Assembly: GCA_036742455.1 (NCBI GenBank)
Contig: DAINQU010000010.1
Span: forward strand, 1 to 64,000
Direction: 5' to 3'
DNA length: 64,000 bases
From: CAIKZZ01 sp036742455
GTDB taxonomy: Bacteria > Pseudomonadota > Gammaproteobacteria > Steroidobacterales > Steroidobacteraceae
Part shown: piece after piece, positions 52,260 through 61,448 of the stretch
Layout of the letters: the number at the start of each line of letters is the position of its first letter
Position numbering within the stretch: position 1 is the stretch's first letter
Program-made: the position numbers and the translations under genes
The notes under the pieces: generated by a model
What the model saw: the letters and a program-made list of their open reading frames with translations, nothing else
Database searches by the model: none
Told to the model about the DNA's origin: nothing

Positions 52260-52925
52260 ATGAATTCATTGAACAGTGTTCAGGCTCTCGAATTAAGCTC
52301 CGATCGGGATGCTTTGCGGCGACGCGAACGGGAGCGTCGTTTGATTGAGGCGACGCTTGATAGCATTGCGACTCTCGGACTGCGCGAGACGACGGTTCAA
52401 GACATCGCGGCGCGTGCCGGCATGGCGGTGGGATCCATCAGCCAATACTTCGACGGCAAAGAGGCGCTCTACACCGCGGCCTTGGACGCCATCGCCACCG
52501 AGTTCGCCGCCCATGTTGCGGACCGGTTGGCTCAAGCGGGAACGACGCCCGCGGGGCGGCTGCGTGGGTATGTGGACGCCTACTTCGACGCGGCAACGGG
52601 CCAGCGGCGCAAAGTGGCCGTCTGGTTCGCTTTCTGGGGCGAAGTCCGTGCCCAGCCGCAATACCGTTCCGTGTGCGAGGAGCACGACCGCAATCACGAC
52701 CTGACGGTGCAAGGATTGGTTCGGGATGTCCTCACGGCAACCGGCGAGGACGTTACCGATGCCCCGGCGTTGGCGAAATTGGTGACGTCGACGTGCTACG
52801 GATTGTGGCTCGAACTGCTGACGGGCAATCCGAAACCGAGTCGGGCGGCATTGCACGCCTTGGCCTACCGGCAATTGGCCGCGCTGTTCCCGTCACTCGC
52901 CGGACAGTTTCAGCGACCGACCTAG
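52260..52925 (+). CDS. TetR family transcriptional regulator
   Basis: A 221-residue regulator. The N-terminal HTH is ETTVQDIAARAGMAVGSISQYFDGKEALY, followed by a helical ligand domain with VWFAFWGEVRAQPQYRSV and a C-terminal part resembling BetI-like TetR proteins (TCYGLWLELL). Divergent from the MttB-family gene and probably its repressor, responding to a quaternary amine or aldehyde. The ATG start is supported by conservation of the HTH position. Confidence 0.92.
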   Translation: MNSLNSVQALELSSDRDALRRRERERRLIEATLDSIATLGLRETTVQDIAARAGMAVGSISQYFDGKEALYTAALDAIATEFAAHVADRLAQAGTTPAGRLRGYVDAYFDAATGQRRKVAVWFAFWGEVRAQPQYRSVCEEHDRNHDLTVQGLVRDVLTATGEDVTDAPALAKLVTSTCYGLWLELLTGNPKPSRAALHALAYRQLAALFPSLAGQFQRPT

Positions 52926-52992
52926 CGGCGACGGAGGATCCCAAGGGCCGACAGCAGGGCGACCGCCGTGACTCGGTGCCGTGCTGACGGCT

Positions 52993-53022
52993 AGGCGGAC
53001 GATGGTGACCATCCTTCCGCCT
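52993..53022. terminator. Hairpin between convergent genes
   Basis: AGGCGGA (52993-52999) pairs with TCCGCCT (53016-53022), and inside it GATGG (53001-53005) pairs with CCATC (53009-53013) round a TGA loop. It lies in the 116 bases between the convergent tetR and hydrolase genes, so it could end both transcripts. No T-run follows it. Confidence 0.5.
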
Positions 53023-53041
53023 GCGCTGTACAACGCGAGAC

Positions 53042-53959
53042 TCAGGTGCCGTTGACGAACGGAATCAACACCTGCGAGAAGGCGTCCGGCTGCTCCCAGA
53101 ACGGATTGTGGCCGAGACCTGGGAAAATATGCACACGGGCTTTGGGCAGCGCTTCGATGAGCGAGCAGCGATCACGGGGCCCAAAAATCGGATCTTTTTC
53201 ACCCCAGAGCATCAACGTCGGTGCGTCGATCTTCGGCAGCGTGGCCTGAAGATCCGAACCCGACAGGCCTTGCTCGAGTACGGCCAGCCAGACCTTGACC
53301 GGCATCTGCGCGGAATCGACGCGCTGCCGGCGAATGAACTCCTCCGGTACGGGAGTCGGCGAACTCCACCATTCCTTCATCCACGGCGAGTCCGGATCGA
53401 TGGGATCCTTCAGCTTGACGATCTCGCTGCGAAAATCCATCGTCGGAACGCCGTCATCCGGGCACGAGGCGCGGTGGCCACCGGTGGAGGACACGAGAAC
53501 GAGTTTCTCGGTCCGTTCCGGCCAGAACTCCGCAAAGGTCTGGGCAATGATGCTTCCCAGCGAATGGCCGACGATCGTCGCGCGCTCAATCCCGAGGTGA
53601 TCGAGCAGCAGTTTGACGTCGTAAGCAAAGTCAATTCGGTCATAGCAGCACTCGGGCTTACTCGATGCACCGTGACCACGGATGTCGACGATGATGAGGT
53701 GCCAGGACGGATCGAGCGACGACACGAGCGGTGCCCAGTCGCGAGCGCTATCGGTGTAGCCGTGGACGAGCACGACGGGTCGACCCTGAGCCGGGCCCAT
53801 CTCAATGACGCCCATCGTGATGCCGTTTGGCAGTACGACCGTGTGCTTCAATCGGTCGAAGCCGTCGATATCGAGCGCGGCAGGCGCCGACATGGCGATT
53901 CCCGATACGGCAAGGCATGCCAGTGCGAGTAGGCGCGGCAGGAGACGGTGCAAGGTCAT
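53042..53959 (-). CDS. Secreted alpha/beta hydrolase
   Basis: A 305-residue protein with a signal peptide (LLALACLAVSGIAMSAPA), oxyanion HGYTDSARDW, nucleophile elbow GHSLGSI, and catalytic His in GLGHNPFWEQP. GGAG precedes ATG 53959. Located 26 bases after the glycosidase-like gene on the same strand. A periplasmic esterase or lactonase is the most that can be said. Confidence 0.86.
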   Translation of the reverse strand: MTLHRLLPRLLALACLAVSGIAMSAPAALDIDGFDRLKHTVVLPNGITMGVIEMGPAQGRPVVLVHGYTDSARDWAPLVSSLDPSWHLIIVDIRGHGASSKPECCYDRIDFAYDVKLLLDHLGIERATIVGHSLGSIIAQTFAEFWPERTEKLVLVSSTGGHRASCPDDGVPTMDFRSEIVKLKDPIDPDSPWMKEWWSSPTPVPEEFIRRQRVDSAQMPVKVWLAVLEQGLSGSDLQATLPKIDAPTLMLWGEKDPIFGPRDRCSLIEALPKARVHIFPGLGHNPFWEQPDAFSQVLIPFVNGT

Positions 53960-53985
53960 GGCAGAACTCCGTGATCGGAAAAACA

Positions 53986-56469
53986 TTAGTGCGGCGCCTT
54001 AGGGGTTGGCTCGAGCGGTTCGATGCGGAACGAGAGCAGATCCACGGTGTTTGCAGCACCCGAGTCGCCACCGCGACTCGCAGTGTAGTGACGGAAATGC
54101 TCCAAATACGACATGTTCATCGCATCGCTCAACGTCACGCGACACGACTCCCCCGCTCGCCCCGAGAACTCTACCGGCGTGGAGCGACCGCGGCGTACGG
54201 CATCGCCGAGTTGCGGCAGCACAACGGTATCGTCCTTAACGCGGTCGGCACAGACGATGTGCACAGCTTTGACGCCTGCGGTAACGCCCGTGTTGATCAA
54301 CCCGTCGTTGCGAAAGGCGATCGTCAGTCGCTGCTGGCCGGTCACGCCTATCGCTGCATTGAACGACAGCGTCGCCTCTGGGGCACCCCACAGAGCGAGA
54401 CGCGCCGGATCCGCGGCGCGTACGGCGGGCCCGTGCGTTTCAATCGCAGGGTCCACCGCCGCCAATTCAAACACGCCATCCGTGGCACCGATACACCGCT
54501 CCTTCGAGGGCAGCGACCCGCGCCCATCCGACGCACGCACGCGCAGCGTGTAGCATGCCGCGCCGTGGTGCGGCGGAAGCCGGTCACGCGCGATACCTTG
54601 TGTGCCACGGCCGACGCGAACGCCGTCCCGCCACAACTCCCATGTGAGCCCAGGAGCCATGCCGGCCACGGCGATGCGTACCTTGCCCGCATCCTCTGCG
54701 ACCGCATCGATCGAAGGCGGCGCCGGTGCGTACACACGCGCGTGTTCACTGGGTGTCAGCGCGTGAGCATCGCCGACGTGCAGCGGTTCAAAGGGATGCC
54801 AGGCGGTCGGTCGAACCCGCAATAAAACGTCAATGCGAGCCGGTGGGCGGTGCGCATCGAGGAGGGCGCCGAGTGCGACCACTTGACCGTCGAACCTCAG
54901 CTCTGCGGCTTCCAACCAGTCGTGATCGGCGACGTGCGCCGGAAAGTGCAGGACAACATCGGTGTGCCCGCCCTCAAGGCCAAGACCGTTGAGCGTCCAT
55001 GCTGATGCGCCTTGGGGGATGTCCCCGGTGATCAGGGCCGGAAACGACGGGCTCACGTGGATGCCGTCGATCTCCGATGCGATACCGAAGATGTCACGTA
55101 CCACCAGATCGAGCATCGCTGTCACGGACCACAATTGCGAGGCGGAGTTGATCACAGGCCCTGTGTAGGCGCCATCCTCGAAATGAGGAGAAAGCGTCAG
55201 AAACTCCGCGTTCTCTTGGTTTGACAGCGCAAGAGCCGCTCCTCGGATCAAGGATCGCGCATACGCAATCGTGTGCGGCCCGTCGTGAGCGCGCTCCGCC
55301 GCCCGAACTGCATAGGCTGTCACAAACGGCCACACAGCGCGGTTGTGGTAAATCGGCGCAGTTTCCTGCTCAGGCCAGATGACCGGTGGGCCACCGTCAC
55401 TCGTTGGGTACGCCGTGAGCATCCGTTGTGCCGAGGCGTCGTCGAGTAGACCCGCTTCCTCCATCAATGCCAAACCCAGCAAGTCATACGACTCTATGGG
55501 CGCGCGGTCGTGGAACAGGAAACTGGCGTAAAGCCCGTTGTTCAGTTGGCCGAAATGGCGCCGAATCGCCACGGCAAGATCTGCAGCCTGCTGCTTGAAC
55601 ATAGCTTCGCGCGGGTCGTGGCGGCGCGCCGCCAGAGTGGCCGCATCGCGCAAGGCAAGGTAGTGCAGGACGTTGGTCGAAAGCGCGTACGAGGAGGCGA
55701 TGGCCAGTGTGTCATCCCGCGTCCAGATCGGGTACGTCTGTTCACGCCAATCGAGGAAGGATGTCTCACCGCGGTACAGTCCGCTGTCCGCATCGTAGGT
55801 GTGGCGGCGTTCCTGTCCGAGCGTATCGACCGCCGTTTGGAAGACCTCGTTTTCCCATGCGAGGGCGGCGTCCGTGGGTAGGAGCGGGATGAGTTTGACC
55901 GCTGCGTCTAACCAAACCACACGATCGGAACTGATGGGCCAGCTGCCGCCGCTGCCGGTGTCCTGCGCCACACTCCGTTCGTTCGCATGGCCTTGCGCGA
56001 CAACGCCAGCATCCAAGCCGGATAATTTGAAGGCGAGCGAATTGCGTGCGCGCACGGGGTCCAAGAGACCGCCGCCTAAGTCTGTGGAATAGGAAGTGTC
56101 GCGCGTCCAGACGTAGGGCCACTTTACGCCCGTCTTGAAACAGTGACAGGCGATCGGCGCGCCGTGGTCGAATTGGCCGTCTTCGACGGAATCGACAGAG
56201 TTGGCGGCCGCCTCTTCCAGCGCCATGGCATAGAGGCCATCGAGGTAGGTGTCAGCGGTGCGCACGCGGGGGCGCTCCGGGGACTCGGCGACGTGCCGAC
56301 GACGCAGGGTGCCATCCGGATCCCGGACCGAAAAATTGTACGCGGCGGCACCCTCGGTTGGACCTGCCCGTTCGACCGTCGCTTGCCGTCCTGCGAACTC
56401 GAAGCCGTTCGCCTGCACGGCAATGGCATAGAACAGACTGGCGCTTAGCGCGACGCAGCGTATCGACAT
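53986..56469 (-). CDS. Secreted six-hairpin glycosidase-like protein (amylo-alpha-1,6-glucosidase-like)
   Basis: An 827-residue secreted protein (signal near SASLFYAIAVQA). The central domain contains YVWTRDTSYSTDLGGG, NGLYASFLFHD and YHNRAVWPFVTAYA, motifs found in (alpha/alpha)6 glycogen-debranching-like hydrolases. The C-terminal 250 residues look like beta-sandwich or fibronectin-like modules (APGLTWELWRDGVRVGRGTQG). The exact GH family is not decided. GGGGGG is upstream of ATG 56469. It may act on alpha-glucan or another oligosaccharide in the periplasm. Confidence 0.7.
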   Translation of the reverse strand: MSIRCVALSASLFYAIAVQANGFEFAGRQATVERAGPTEGAAAYNFSVRDPDGTLRRRHVAESPERPRVRTADTYLDGLYAMALEEAAANSVDSVEDGQFDHGAPIACHCFKTGVKWPYVWTRDTSYSTDLGGGLLDPVRARNSLAFKLSGLDAGVVAQGHANERSVAQDTGSGGSWPISSDRVVWLDAAVKLIPLLPTDAALAWENEVFQTAVDTLGQERRHTYDADSGLYRGETSFLDWREQTYPIWTRDDTLAIASSYALSTNVLHYLALRDAATLAARRHDPREAMFKQQAADLAVAIRRHFGQLNNGLYASFLFHDRAPIESYDLLGLALMEEAGLLDDASAQRMLTAYPTSDGGPPVIWPEQETAPIYHNRAVWPFVTAYAVRAAERAHDGPHTIAYARSLIRGAALALSNQENAEFLTLSPHFEDGAYTGPVINSASQLWSVTAMLDLVVRDIFGIASEIDGIHVSPSFPALITGDIPQGASAWTLNGLGLEGGHTDVVLHFPAHVADHDWLEAAELRFDGQVVALGALLDAHRPPARIDVLLRVRPTAWHPFEPLHVGDAHALTPSEHARVYAPAPPSIDAVAEDAGKVRIAVAGMAPGLTWELWRDGVRVGRGTQGIARDRLPPHHGAACYTLRVRASDGRGSLPSKERCIGATDGVFELAAVDPAIETHGPAVRAADPARLALWGAPEATLSFNAAIGVTGQQRLTIAFRNDGLINTGVTAGVKAVHIVCADRVKDDTVVLPQLGDAVRRGRSTPVEFSGRAGESCRVTLSDAMNMSYLEHFRHYTASRGGDSGAANTVDLLSFRIEPLEPTPKAPH

Positions 56470-56596
56470 GAGTGACCCCCCGCGACCGAAGCCGCCATGA
56501 TCGCCCGCGCGGAGGGCTGCGGCAACCAACTTGGCTGGCGTCTGGCGTCCGGAGCGCTAGAATCGGCAGCGACCGCTCTGATTCCGAGGTGTCTTC

Positions 56597-57028
56597 GTGC
56601 CTTCCATGCCCAATGATGACTCGACGTTGCCGCAAATAGCGGCGCTTGGCCTGATCATGGCGGGCCTCGGGCTCATCGGCATGACGGCCGGTGATCTGCC
56701 GGGTATCGCCGAACAACTGGCCGCGCCGCGCTGGTTGATGGGCGCGATCGGGGGTGTACTGGTCGGTAGTGGCTTACAGGCCGGTAGCGTTGCCTCCACC
56801 GCACATCCCACCCGTTTGTCGCGCTGGGTGGTCTTGGTCGCGCTTTCGGTCGTTGGGATCGTCTTGAGTCGATTGTCGGATCTCACGCGCTCGGCCCTGG
56901 GTCACGGGCCGGAGCTGCCGCTCGGATCGGCATTGAATTCGGCCGCGCGGGTGCTGTTCGGCATCGGCATCGGTATCGTCCTCGGCTGGGTGGCCTACGA
57001 GGGTTCTCGCGGCCGTAAGCGCGGCTGA
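56597..57028 (+). CDS. Small integral membrane protein, hypothetical
   Basis: A 143-residue protein with four predicted helices (AALGLIMAGLGLIGMTAG, WLMGAIGGVLVGSGLQAG, WVVLVALSVVGIVLSRL, ARVLFGIGIGIVLGWVAY) and a basic C-terminus. GTG at 56597 has GAGG 7 bases upstream; ATG 56606 is an alternative. It is divergent from the glycosidase-like gene and convergent with the oxidase gene. Function unknown. Confidence 0.65.
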   Translation: MPSMPNDDSTLPQIAALGLIMAGLGLIGMTAGDLPGIAEQLAAPRWLMGAIGGVLVGSGLQAGSVASTAHPTRLSRWVVLVALSVVGIVLSRLSDLTRSALGHGPELPLGSALNSAARVLFGIGIGIVLGWVAYEGSRGRKRG

Positions 57029-57048
57029 ACGAACGGGACGCTCCCTAA

Positions 57049-58323
57049 TTAGCGTCCGAAACGATCGCGTAAACGACCGAGTGTGACACCCAGATGGACC
57101 CCGACACGCCAAAACCGATGCATTGGAATTTTTGGTACGGCTGTGATCGGTAACGGGAGTCTGGAAAGATCGTCGTGAGCCACAGCTTCCGCTAAGGCGG
57201 CGCCGAGCCGCGTTCCCATGGCAACCCCGCGCCCGCTATACCCCAGTGCGATCAGTAAGCCCTGTTGGGGAGCGTGTACGCGCGGATAGAAATTTGGCGT
57301 GAGCGCGAACTGTCCGTTCCACGCGTGTGTCCATTCCAATGCGGCCAAATCAGGCCACAGCTTACGGACGTGATCCGTTAAGTGGCGGTGATCGTGGATG
57401 TCGCGGACGGGACGCTGAACCCCGCGTCCGCCGATCAACAAACGGCCCGAAGCATCGATGCGGTAATACGTGGTGACATGTCCGGATTCATAAACCACTT
57501 CGCCGCCCGCGAGAATCCGACGTCGGACGCCATCGGGGAGCGGAGCGCTCGCCAGCATCGAGCTGTAAACCGGTACAAAACTCTGGCGTAAGCCGCTCCA
57601 CAATCCGTCGCTGTAACCGTCGGTGGCGATCAGGACCTGTCGCGCAATGACCGCGCCCTGATGCGTCGCAACGCGCCAGCCATTGCCGGACGGTGCGATC
57701 GACAAGGCTTGACTGCGCCCGGTGACCAAGGCGCCGGCGGAACTGGCCGCTTGTGCAAGGGCGCGGGCATACGCCAAGGGGTTGATGCTGCCGCCACGTG
57801 GGTCGCGCGTCGCGCCGACGTAATAATCGGAGCCGATCAGCCGTGCAGTCCCCGCGGCATCAAGCCGCTCGATCGTCACGCCACGCCGAGCCCATTGCGC
57901 CACCTGCGCATCGAGTCCCGCAAGACTGACATCGCGATAGGCCGCGCGCAGCGTGCCGGACCGTTGCGCTTCGCAATGCAGGCCAAGGCGCTCCACGAGA
58001 TCAAACAGAAACCCGGGCGCGTCGCCGGCGAACCGTACCAGACGTCCACCAAGATCGGCGCCGAAATGCGCTTCGATATCGTCGGGTTCGTGTTTGAGCC
58101 CCGGGTTTACCTGTCCGCCGTTACGGCCGGCGGCCCCCCAACCCGGTTCGTGGGTCTCAAGGACGGTGACGCTGAGCCCACGTTCTGCGGCGTGCAACGC
58201 AGCCGATAGGCCCGTATACCCCGCGCCGATGATCGCCCAGTCGCAGCGCCGCTCTCCGATCAAGGAGGGTGTCGCCGCCGCGGCCGGTGCGGTGCTCTGG
58301 TAAACCGAGGCTAACTGGGTCAT
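57049..58323 (-). CDS. FAD-dependent DAO-family amine oxidoreductase (PuuB-like)
   Basis: A 424-residue FAD enzyme. DWAIIGAGYTGLSAALHAAERG is the Rossmann motif near residue 30, and GWGAAGRNGGQVNPG and GYSGRGVAMGTRLG are typical of gamma-glutamylputrescine oxidase-like DAO proteins. It may oxidise a gamma-glutamyl amine, sarcosine-like or other secondary amine. ATG 58323 overlaps the MFS stop by 4 bases; the longer open frame upstream is inside the transporter gene. Its location near amine dehydrogenases and ggt fits amine catabolism. Confidence 0.86.
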   Translation of the reverse strand: MTQLASVYQSTAPAAAATPSLIGERRCDWAIIGAGYTGLSAALHAAERGLSVTVLETHEPGWGAAGRNGGQVNPGLKHEPDDIEAHFGADLGGRLVRFAGDAPGFLFDLVERLGLHCEAQRSGTLRAAYRDVSLAGLDAQVAQWARRGVTIERLDAAGTARLIGSDYYVGATRDPRGGSINPLAYARALAQAASSAGALVTGRSQALSIAPSGNGWRVATHQGAVIARQVLIATDGYSDGLWSGLRQSFVPVYSSMLASAPLPDGVRRRILAGGEVVYESGHVTTYYRIDASGRLLIGGRGVQRPVRDIHDHRHLTDHVRKLWPDLAALEWTHAWNGQFALTPNFYPRVHAPQQGLLIALGYSGRGVAMGTRLGAALAEAVAHDDLSRLPLPITAVPKIPMHRFWRVGVHLGVTLGRLRDRFGR

Positions 58324-59609
58324 ATCGCGGCCGTCGGGCGACGCATGCGCAGCGCGACGCTCGACAGTGCCAGTGCGGCGACTGCGCACACGACGAGGAT
58401 GCCAAGAGTCGTTCGATAATTGCCAAATACGTCGAAAATATGGCCGGCGATCACCGGTGCGCAGAGCAGCGTACCCAATTCGACGAAGTACCACGTGCTG
58501 TACTGAAAGCCGACGCCGACGTGAGGGAAACGGTCGCGCACGAAAGCGACGAAGAAAACGTCCGAGCCGCCAATCATCAGGCCGAACGCGACGCCGTAGA
58601 CGGCGAGCGCCGCCAGCGAGGGTGCCCCGAGCACGACGTAGAGCGAGGCGGTGCCGACGATGAGAAAGAGGTGCATCATCAGGCCCACTCGGCGGAGACT
58701 CCACCGATCCAACAGCCATCCCGATGCGGCGCTGCCGAGTGCCGCGAAGCCGGTGGTGAGACTCAGCACGAGGGAGGATTCGGTCGAGGTATAGCCGGCT
58801 GCTTCCACGATGGCGCCCTCGTGCGCGAGGACGCCGCCGTAGGTCGTGTAGAAAAAGAGCGTTGCTAGGGCGATTAACCAAAACGTGGGTGAGCGCAGCA
58901 GGTCCGGCAAGGTGCCGGTCGCGGCCAGATTCGGTGCGCTGGCACGGATGGCCTGCACTTTCGCGCCAGGCGGTGGGGTGAGCGAATCGCCGTCAAGACC
59001 CACGCCGAGTGACGCCGGTGAATCAATCCGCTGGACCCAGAGTATGGGTAGCAGTGCGAGTGTGAGGAGGGCGACGCCCAAGGCGACGCAAGCAGCTCGC
59101 CATCCCGCTTGGGCGATGATCATCGAGGTGATCGGTGCTAAGACCATGCCGCCGATGTGCCAGCCGGCCCAGGCGATGCCTAGGGCCAACCCGAAGTGAC
59201 GCGAGAACCACTTTGAACAGGTAACCGGTATGGATGCCGCAAATAGGATCTTGCCGAAGCCCATCGCGCCGCGCAGGAGGTACATCTGCGGCAGTGCTGA
59301 GACCGTCGCGAGTAAAATCACGCAGATGGCTTCAATCCCGATGCCGAATGCCAGCATCCGAGTGACGCCAAATCGTTTAATGGCGTATCCACCCACCAAT
59401 AACAGTGGGAACGACAGCCAAAAAGCCGAGACGATGCCACCGGTGCTGGCACGGCTCCAGCCAAACTCCTGGGTCAGCGGTGTGACGAACAGCACGAAGC
59501 AGTAAAGCCCCCCGCCGTAGACGAAGAATCCCGCCAAAAAGAGTGCGAAGAGCACTTTCCAGCCGTGGTACAGGCCGGGCTTGGGTGTCGCAGCGATAGG
59601 GTGGTCCAT
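58320..59609 (-). CDS. MFS transporter, oxalate/monocarboxylate type
   Basis: A 429-residue 12-helix transporter. GWSRASTGGIVSAFWLSFPLLLVGG and WFSRHFGLALGIAWAGWHIGG match the OFA/monocarboxylate porter-like group. It is coupled with the DAO oxidase, so import of the oxidase substrate or export of its product is likely. Divergent from the second TTQ operon with about 106 bases between starts. Confidence 0.86.
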   Translation of the reverse strand: MDHPIAATPKPGLYHGWKVLFALFLAGFFVYGGGLYCFVLFVTPLTQEFGWSRASTGGIVSAFWLSFPLLLVGGYAIKRFGVTRMLAFGIGIEAICVILLATVSALPQMYLLRGAMGFGKILFAASIPVTCSKWFSRHFGLALGIAWAGWHIGGMVLAPITSMIIAQAGWRAACVALGVALLTLALLPILWVQRIDSPASLGVGLDGDSLTPPPGAKVQAIRASAPNLAATGTLPDLLRSPTFWLIALATLFFYTTYGGVLAHEGAIVEAAGYTSTESSLVLSLTTGFAALGSAASGWLLDRWSLRRVGLMMHLFLIVGTASLYVVLGAPSLAALAVYGVAFGLMIGGSDVFFVAFVRDRFPHVGVGFQYSTWYFVELGTLLCAPVIAGHIFDVFGNYRTTLGILVVCAVAALALSSVALRMRRPTAAI

Positions 59610-59715
59610 GCACCGAGTATCTCCGCCTTTGCGGCGTTCCGCTACGGTCTGAGAGCAACCGATCGTGGGTTATGGCATGATCGGGAGATTCCACCCAGCG
59701 GAATCGGGGGTTCTC

Positions 59716-60870
59716 ATGACCTTGGGTCGTTTTAGTGGCCTGTTGGCTGCCGTCCTTCCGGCAGTGGCACTGGCTACGTCAGCGCCGCCACCTTTGGCGC
59801 CAGAACATATCGGCGTTGAAAAGATGCCGAAGCGCACCGCGCACTATGCATATCTCCTTGATGTGTCTTGGAACAATTACATCGACGAGCGCGTCTACGT
59901 TTATGACGGCGACGCCGGCAAGCTCCGGGGCATGATGGATCTCGGCTACTACGGCAACTTTGCCGAATCCCCGGACGGTAAGACCTCGGCGATGGCCGCC
60001 ACTTACTGGTCGCGCGGTGGTCACGGCACTCGGACCGAAGTCGTCGAATGGTACGACAACGACACCCTCAAGCCCCGCGGCGAACTGGTCCTGCCGGCCA
60101 AGCGCGCTCAGGTCGGTGTGATTACGCCGTTCAACCTCGCCTACAGTGCGGACGGCCGCTTCGTGTACTCGACCAACCTGACGCCGACCGCGTCGGTATC
60201 GATCATCGATGTCGCCAAAAATACCGTCACAGCCGAAATCGATACTGACGGCTGTGTTCAAGCCATCCCCTCGCGCGTCCATCGTTTTACCGCCATTTGT
60301 GAAAACGGACGCTTGCTGACCGTCAACATTGACGATGCGGGCCACGAGGCATCGCGATCGGTCTCCGAACCGTTTTTCAATGTCGACGTCGATCCGGTAT
60401 TCGTGCAATCCGTGCCCACCCCCAATGGGGTTATTTATGTGTCGTTCTTGGGCGATGTCCATCCGGTCGACTTGAGCGGCGCGAAGCCCGTGTTTGCTCC
60501 GGTCTGGTCGTTGGTGTCCAAGAAGGATCGCGGCCACTGGCGGCCGGGCAGTCAGCAGTTGGTGGCGTATAACGCGCCATTGAACCGCCTCTTCGTGCTG
60601 ATGCACCAAGGCGGCGAGGGCTCCCATAAGGAAGCGGGTAGCGAGGTTTGGGTATTCGATGCCGGGACGCACCAGCGTCTGGCGCGTTGGCCGCTCAATG
60701 TGGCGAAGCACGGTGGTGGAATCGCCTTGCTCGCAACGCGCGATGAACAGCCATTGCTGTACGTTGCGACCGAAAAGTCGGCTCTGCAGGTGCTCGATGC
60801 CCGCAGCGGCCGTGTTCTCCACACCGAAGCAAAACTGGGGCAGTCGCTGTGGTACATGCAGAATCCGTAA
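59716..60870 (+). CDS. TTQ amine dehydrogenase large subunit, second locus
   Basis: A 384-residue paralogue of the protein at 8261, with signal peptide (ending ALATSA). Shared blocks include GTRTEVVEWYD, VLPAKRAQVG, WRPGSQQLVAYNAPLNRLFVLMHQGG. It forms the propeller subunit of a second amine dehydrogenase. The start at 59716 is chosen for the signal peptide; the in-frame ATG at 59665 is less likely. Its small subunit gene follows after 8 bases, with no E or D gene between, unlike the first locus. Confidence 0.87.
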   Translation: MTLGRFSGLLAAVLPAVALATSAPPPLAPEHIGVEKMPKRTAHYAYLLDVSWNNYIDERVYVYDGDAGKLRGMMDLGYYGNFAESPDGKTSAMAATYWSRGGHGTRTEVVEWYDNDTLKPRGELVLPAKRAQVGVITPFNLAYSADGRFVYSTNLTPTASVSIIDVAKNTVTAEIDTDGCVQAIPSRVHRFTAICENGRLLTVNIDDAGHEASRSVSEPFFNVDVDPVFVQSVPTPNGVIYVSFLGDVHPVDLSGAKPVFAPVWSLVSKKDRGHWRPGSQQLVAYNAPLNRLFVLMHQGGEGSHKEAGSEVWVFDAGTHQRLARWPLNVAKHGGGIALLATRDEQPLLYVATEKSALQVLDARSGRVLHTEAKLGQSLWYMQNP

Positions 60871-60878
60871 CGATCTCA

Positions 60879-61448
60879 ATGCAGGCGCGGTTGGACCGCG
60901 TCATGGAACTGGCGTCGCGCTCGCTCGCGCGTCGGTCATCCCGTCGAGGATTCCTGGGCACCTTTGCCATGGCCATCACCGGTGTCGCGGCGTTGCCGCT
61001 ATTGCCCGTGCGTCGTGGTGCGGTCGCTGAGGCGGCCGAATTGCCTGCGCAGGCCGGCGATCCGTCCGCGGCCAAAGCGCCACCGGCAGCACCGGCTAAA
61101 GTGGTGACCGATCCGGCCTCGTGCGATTACTGGAAGTACTGTGCGATCGACGGCTTCCTGTGCGCATGCTGCGGCGGTACGTCAACGACCTGCCCGCCCG
61201 GTACCGAGCCCTCGCCGATCACGTGGATCGGCACGTGCCACAACCCGGCGGACGGGCGGGACTACCTCGTGTCGTACAACGATTGCTGTGGCCGCACCAC
61301 CTGTGGCGCCTGCACGTGCGTCCGCAACGAGGGTGAGAAGCCGATGTATCGGATGTCGCTCAACAATGACGTCAACTGGTGCATGGCGAACGACAACCCG
61401 AACTATCACTGTTCGGTGTCGGTCATTCTCGGGGTCGCCGAAAAGTGA
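60879..61448 (+). CDS. TTQ amine dehydrogenase small subunit, second locus
   Basis: A 189-residue precursor with a Tat motif (RRSSRRGFLGTF), an Ala/Pro-rich linker and a cysteine-rich domain. Trp116 (ITWIGTC) and Trp167 (VNWCMA) are 51 apart, and Asp135 (SYND) is 19 after Trp116, so the TTQ pair and catalytic base are preserved. It also has 14 cysteines. It is close in sequence to the first copy (CAIDGFLC, CPPGTE, TWIGTCHNPADG). ATG 60879 overlaps nothing; a weaker alternative start is at 60903. The linker is longer than in the first copy. Confidence 0.92.
   Translation: MQARLDRVMELASRSLARRSSRRGFLGTFAMAITGVAALPLLPVRRGAVAEAAELPAQAGDPSAAKAPPAAPAKVVTDPASCDYWKYCAIDGFLCACCGGTSTTCPPGTEPSPITWIGTCHNPADGRDYLVSYNDCCGRTTCGACTCVRNEGEKPMYRMSLNNDVNWCMANDNPNYHCSVSVILGVAEK

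Noticed and set aside
53827..54825. A 332-codon plus-strand open frame
   Set aside because: Covers the antisense of the hydrolase and glycosidase-like genes; Arg-rich with no domain.
59779..60879. A 366-codon minus-strand open frame
   Set aside because: Antiparallel to the second TTQ large subunit gene, whose own product is clearly recognisable.
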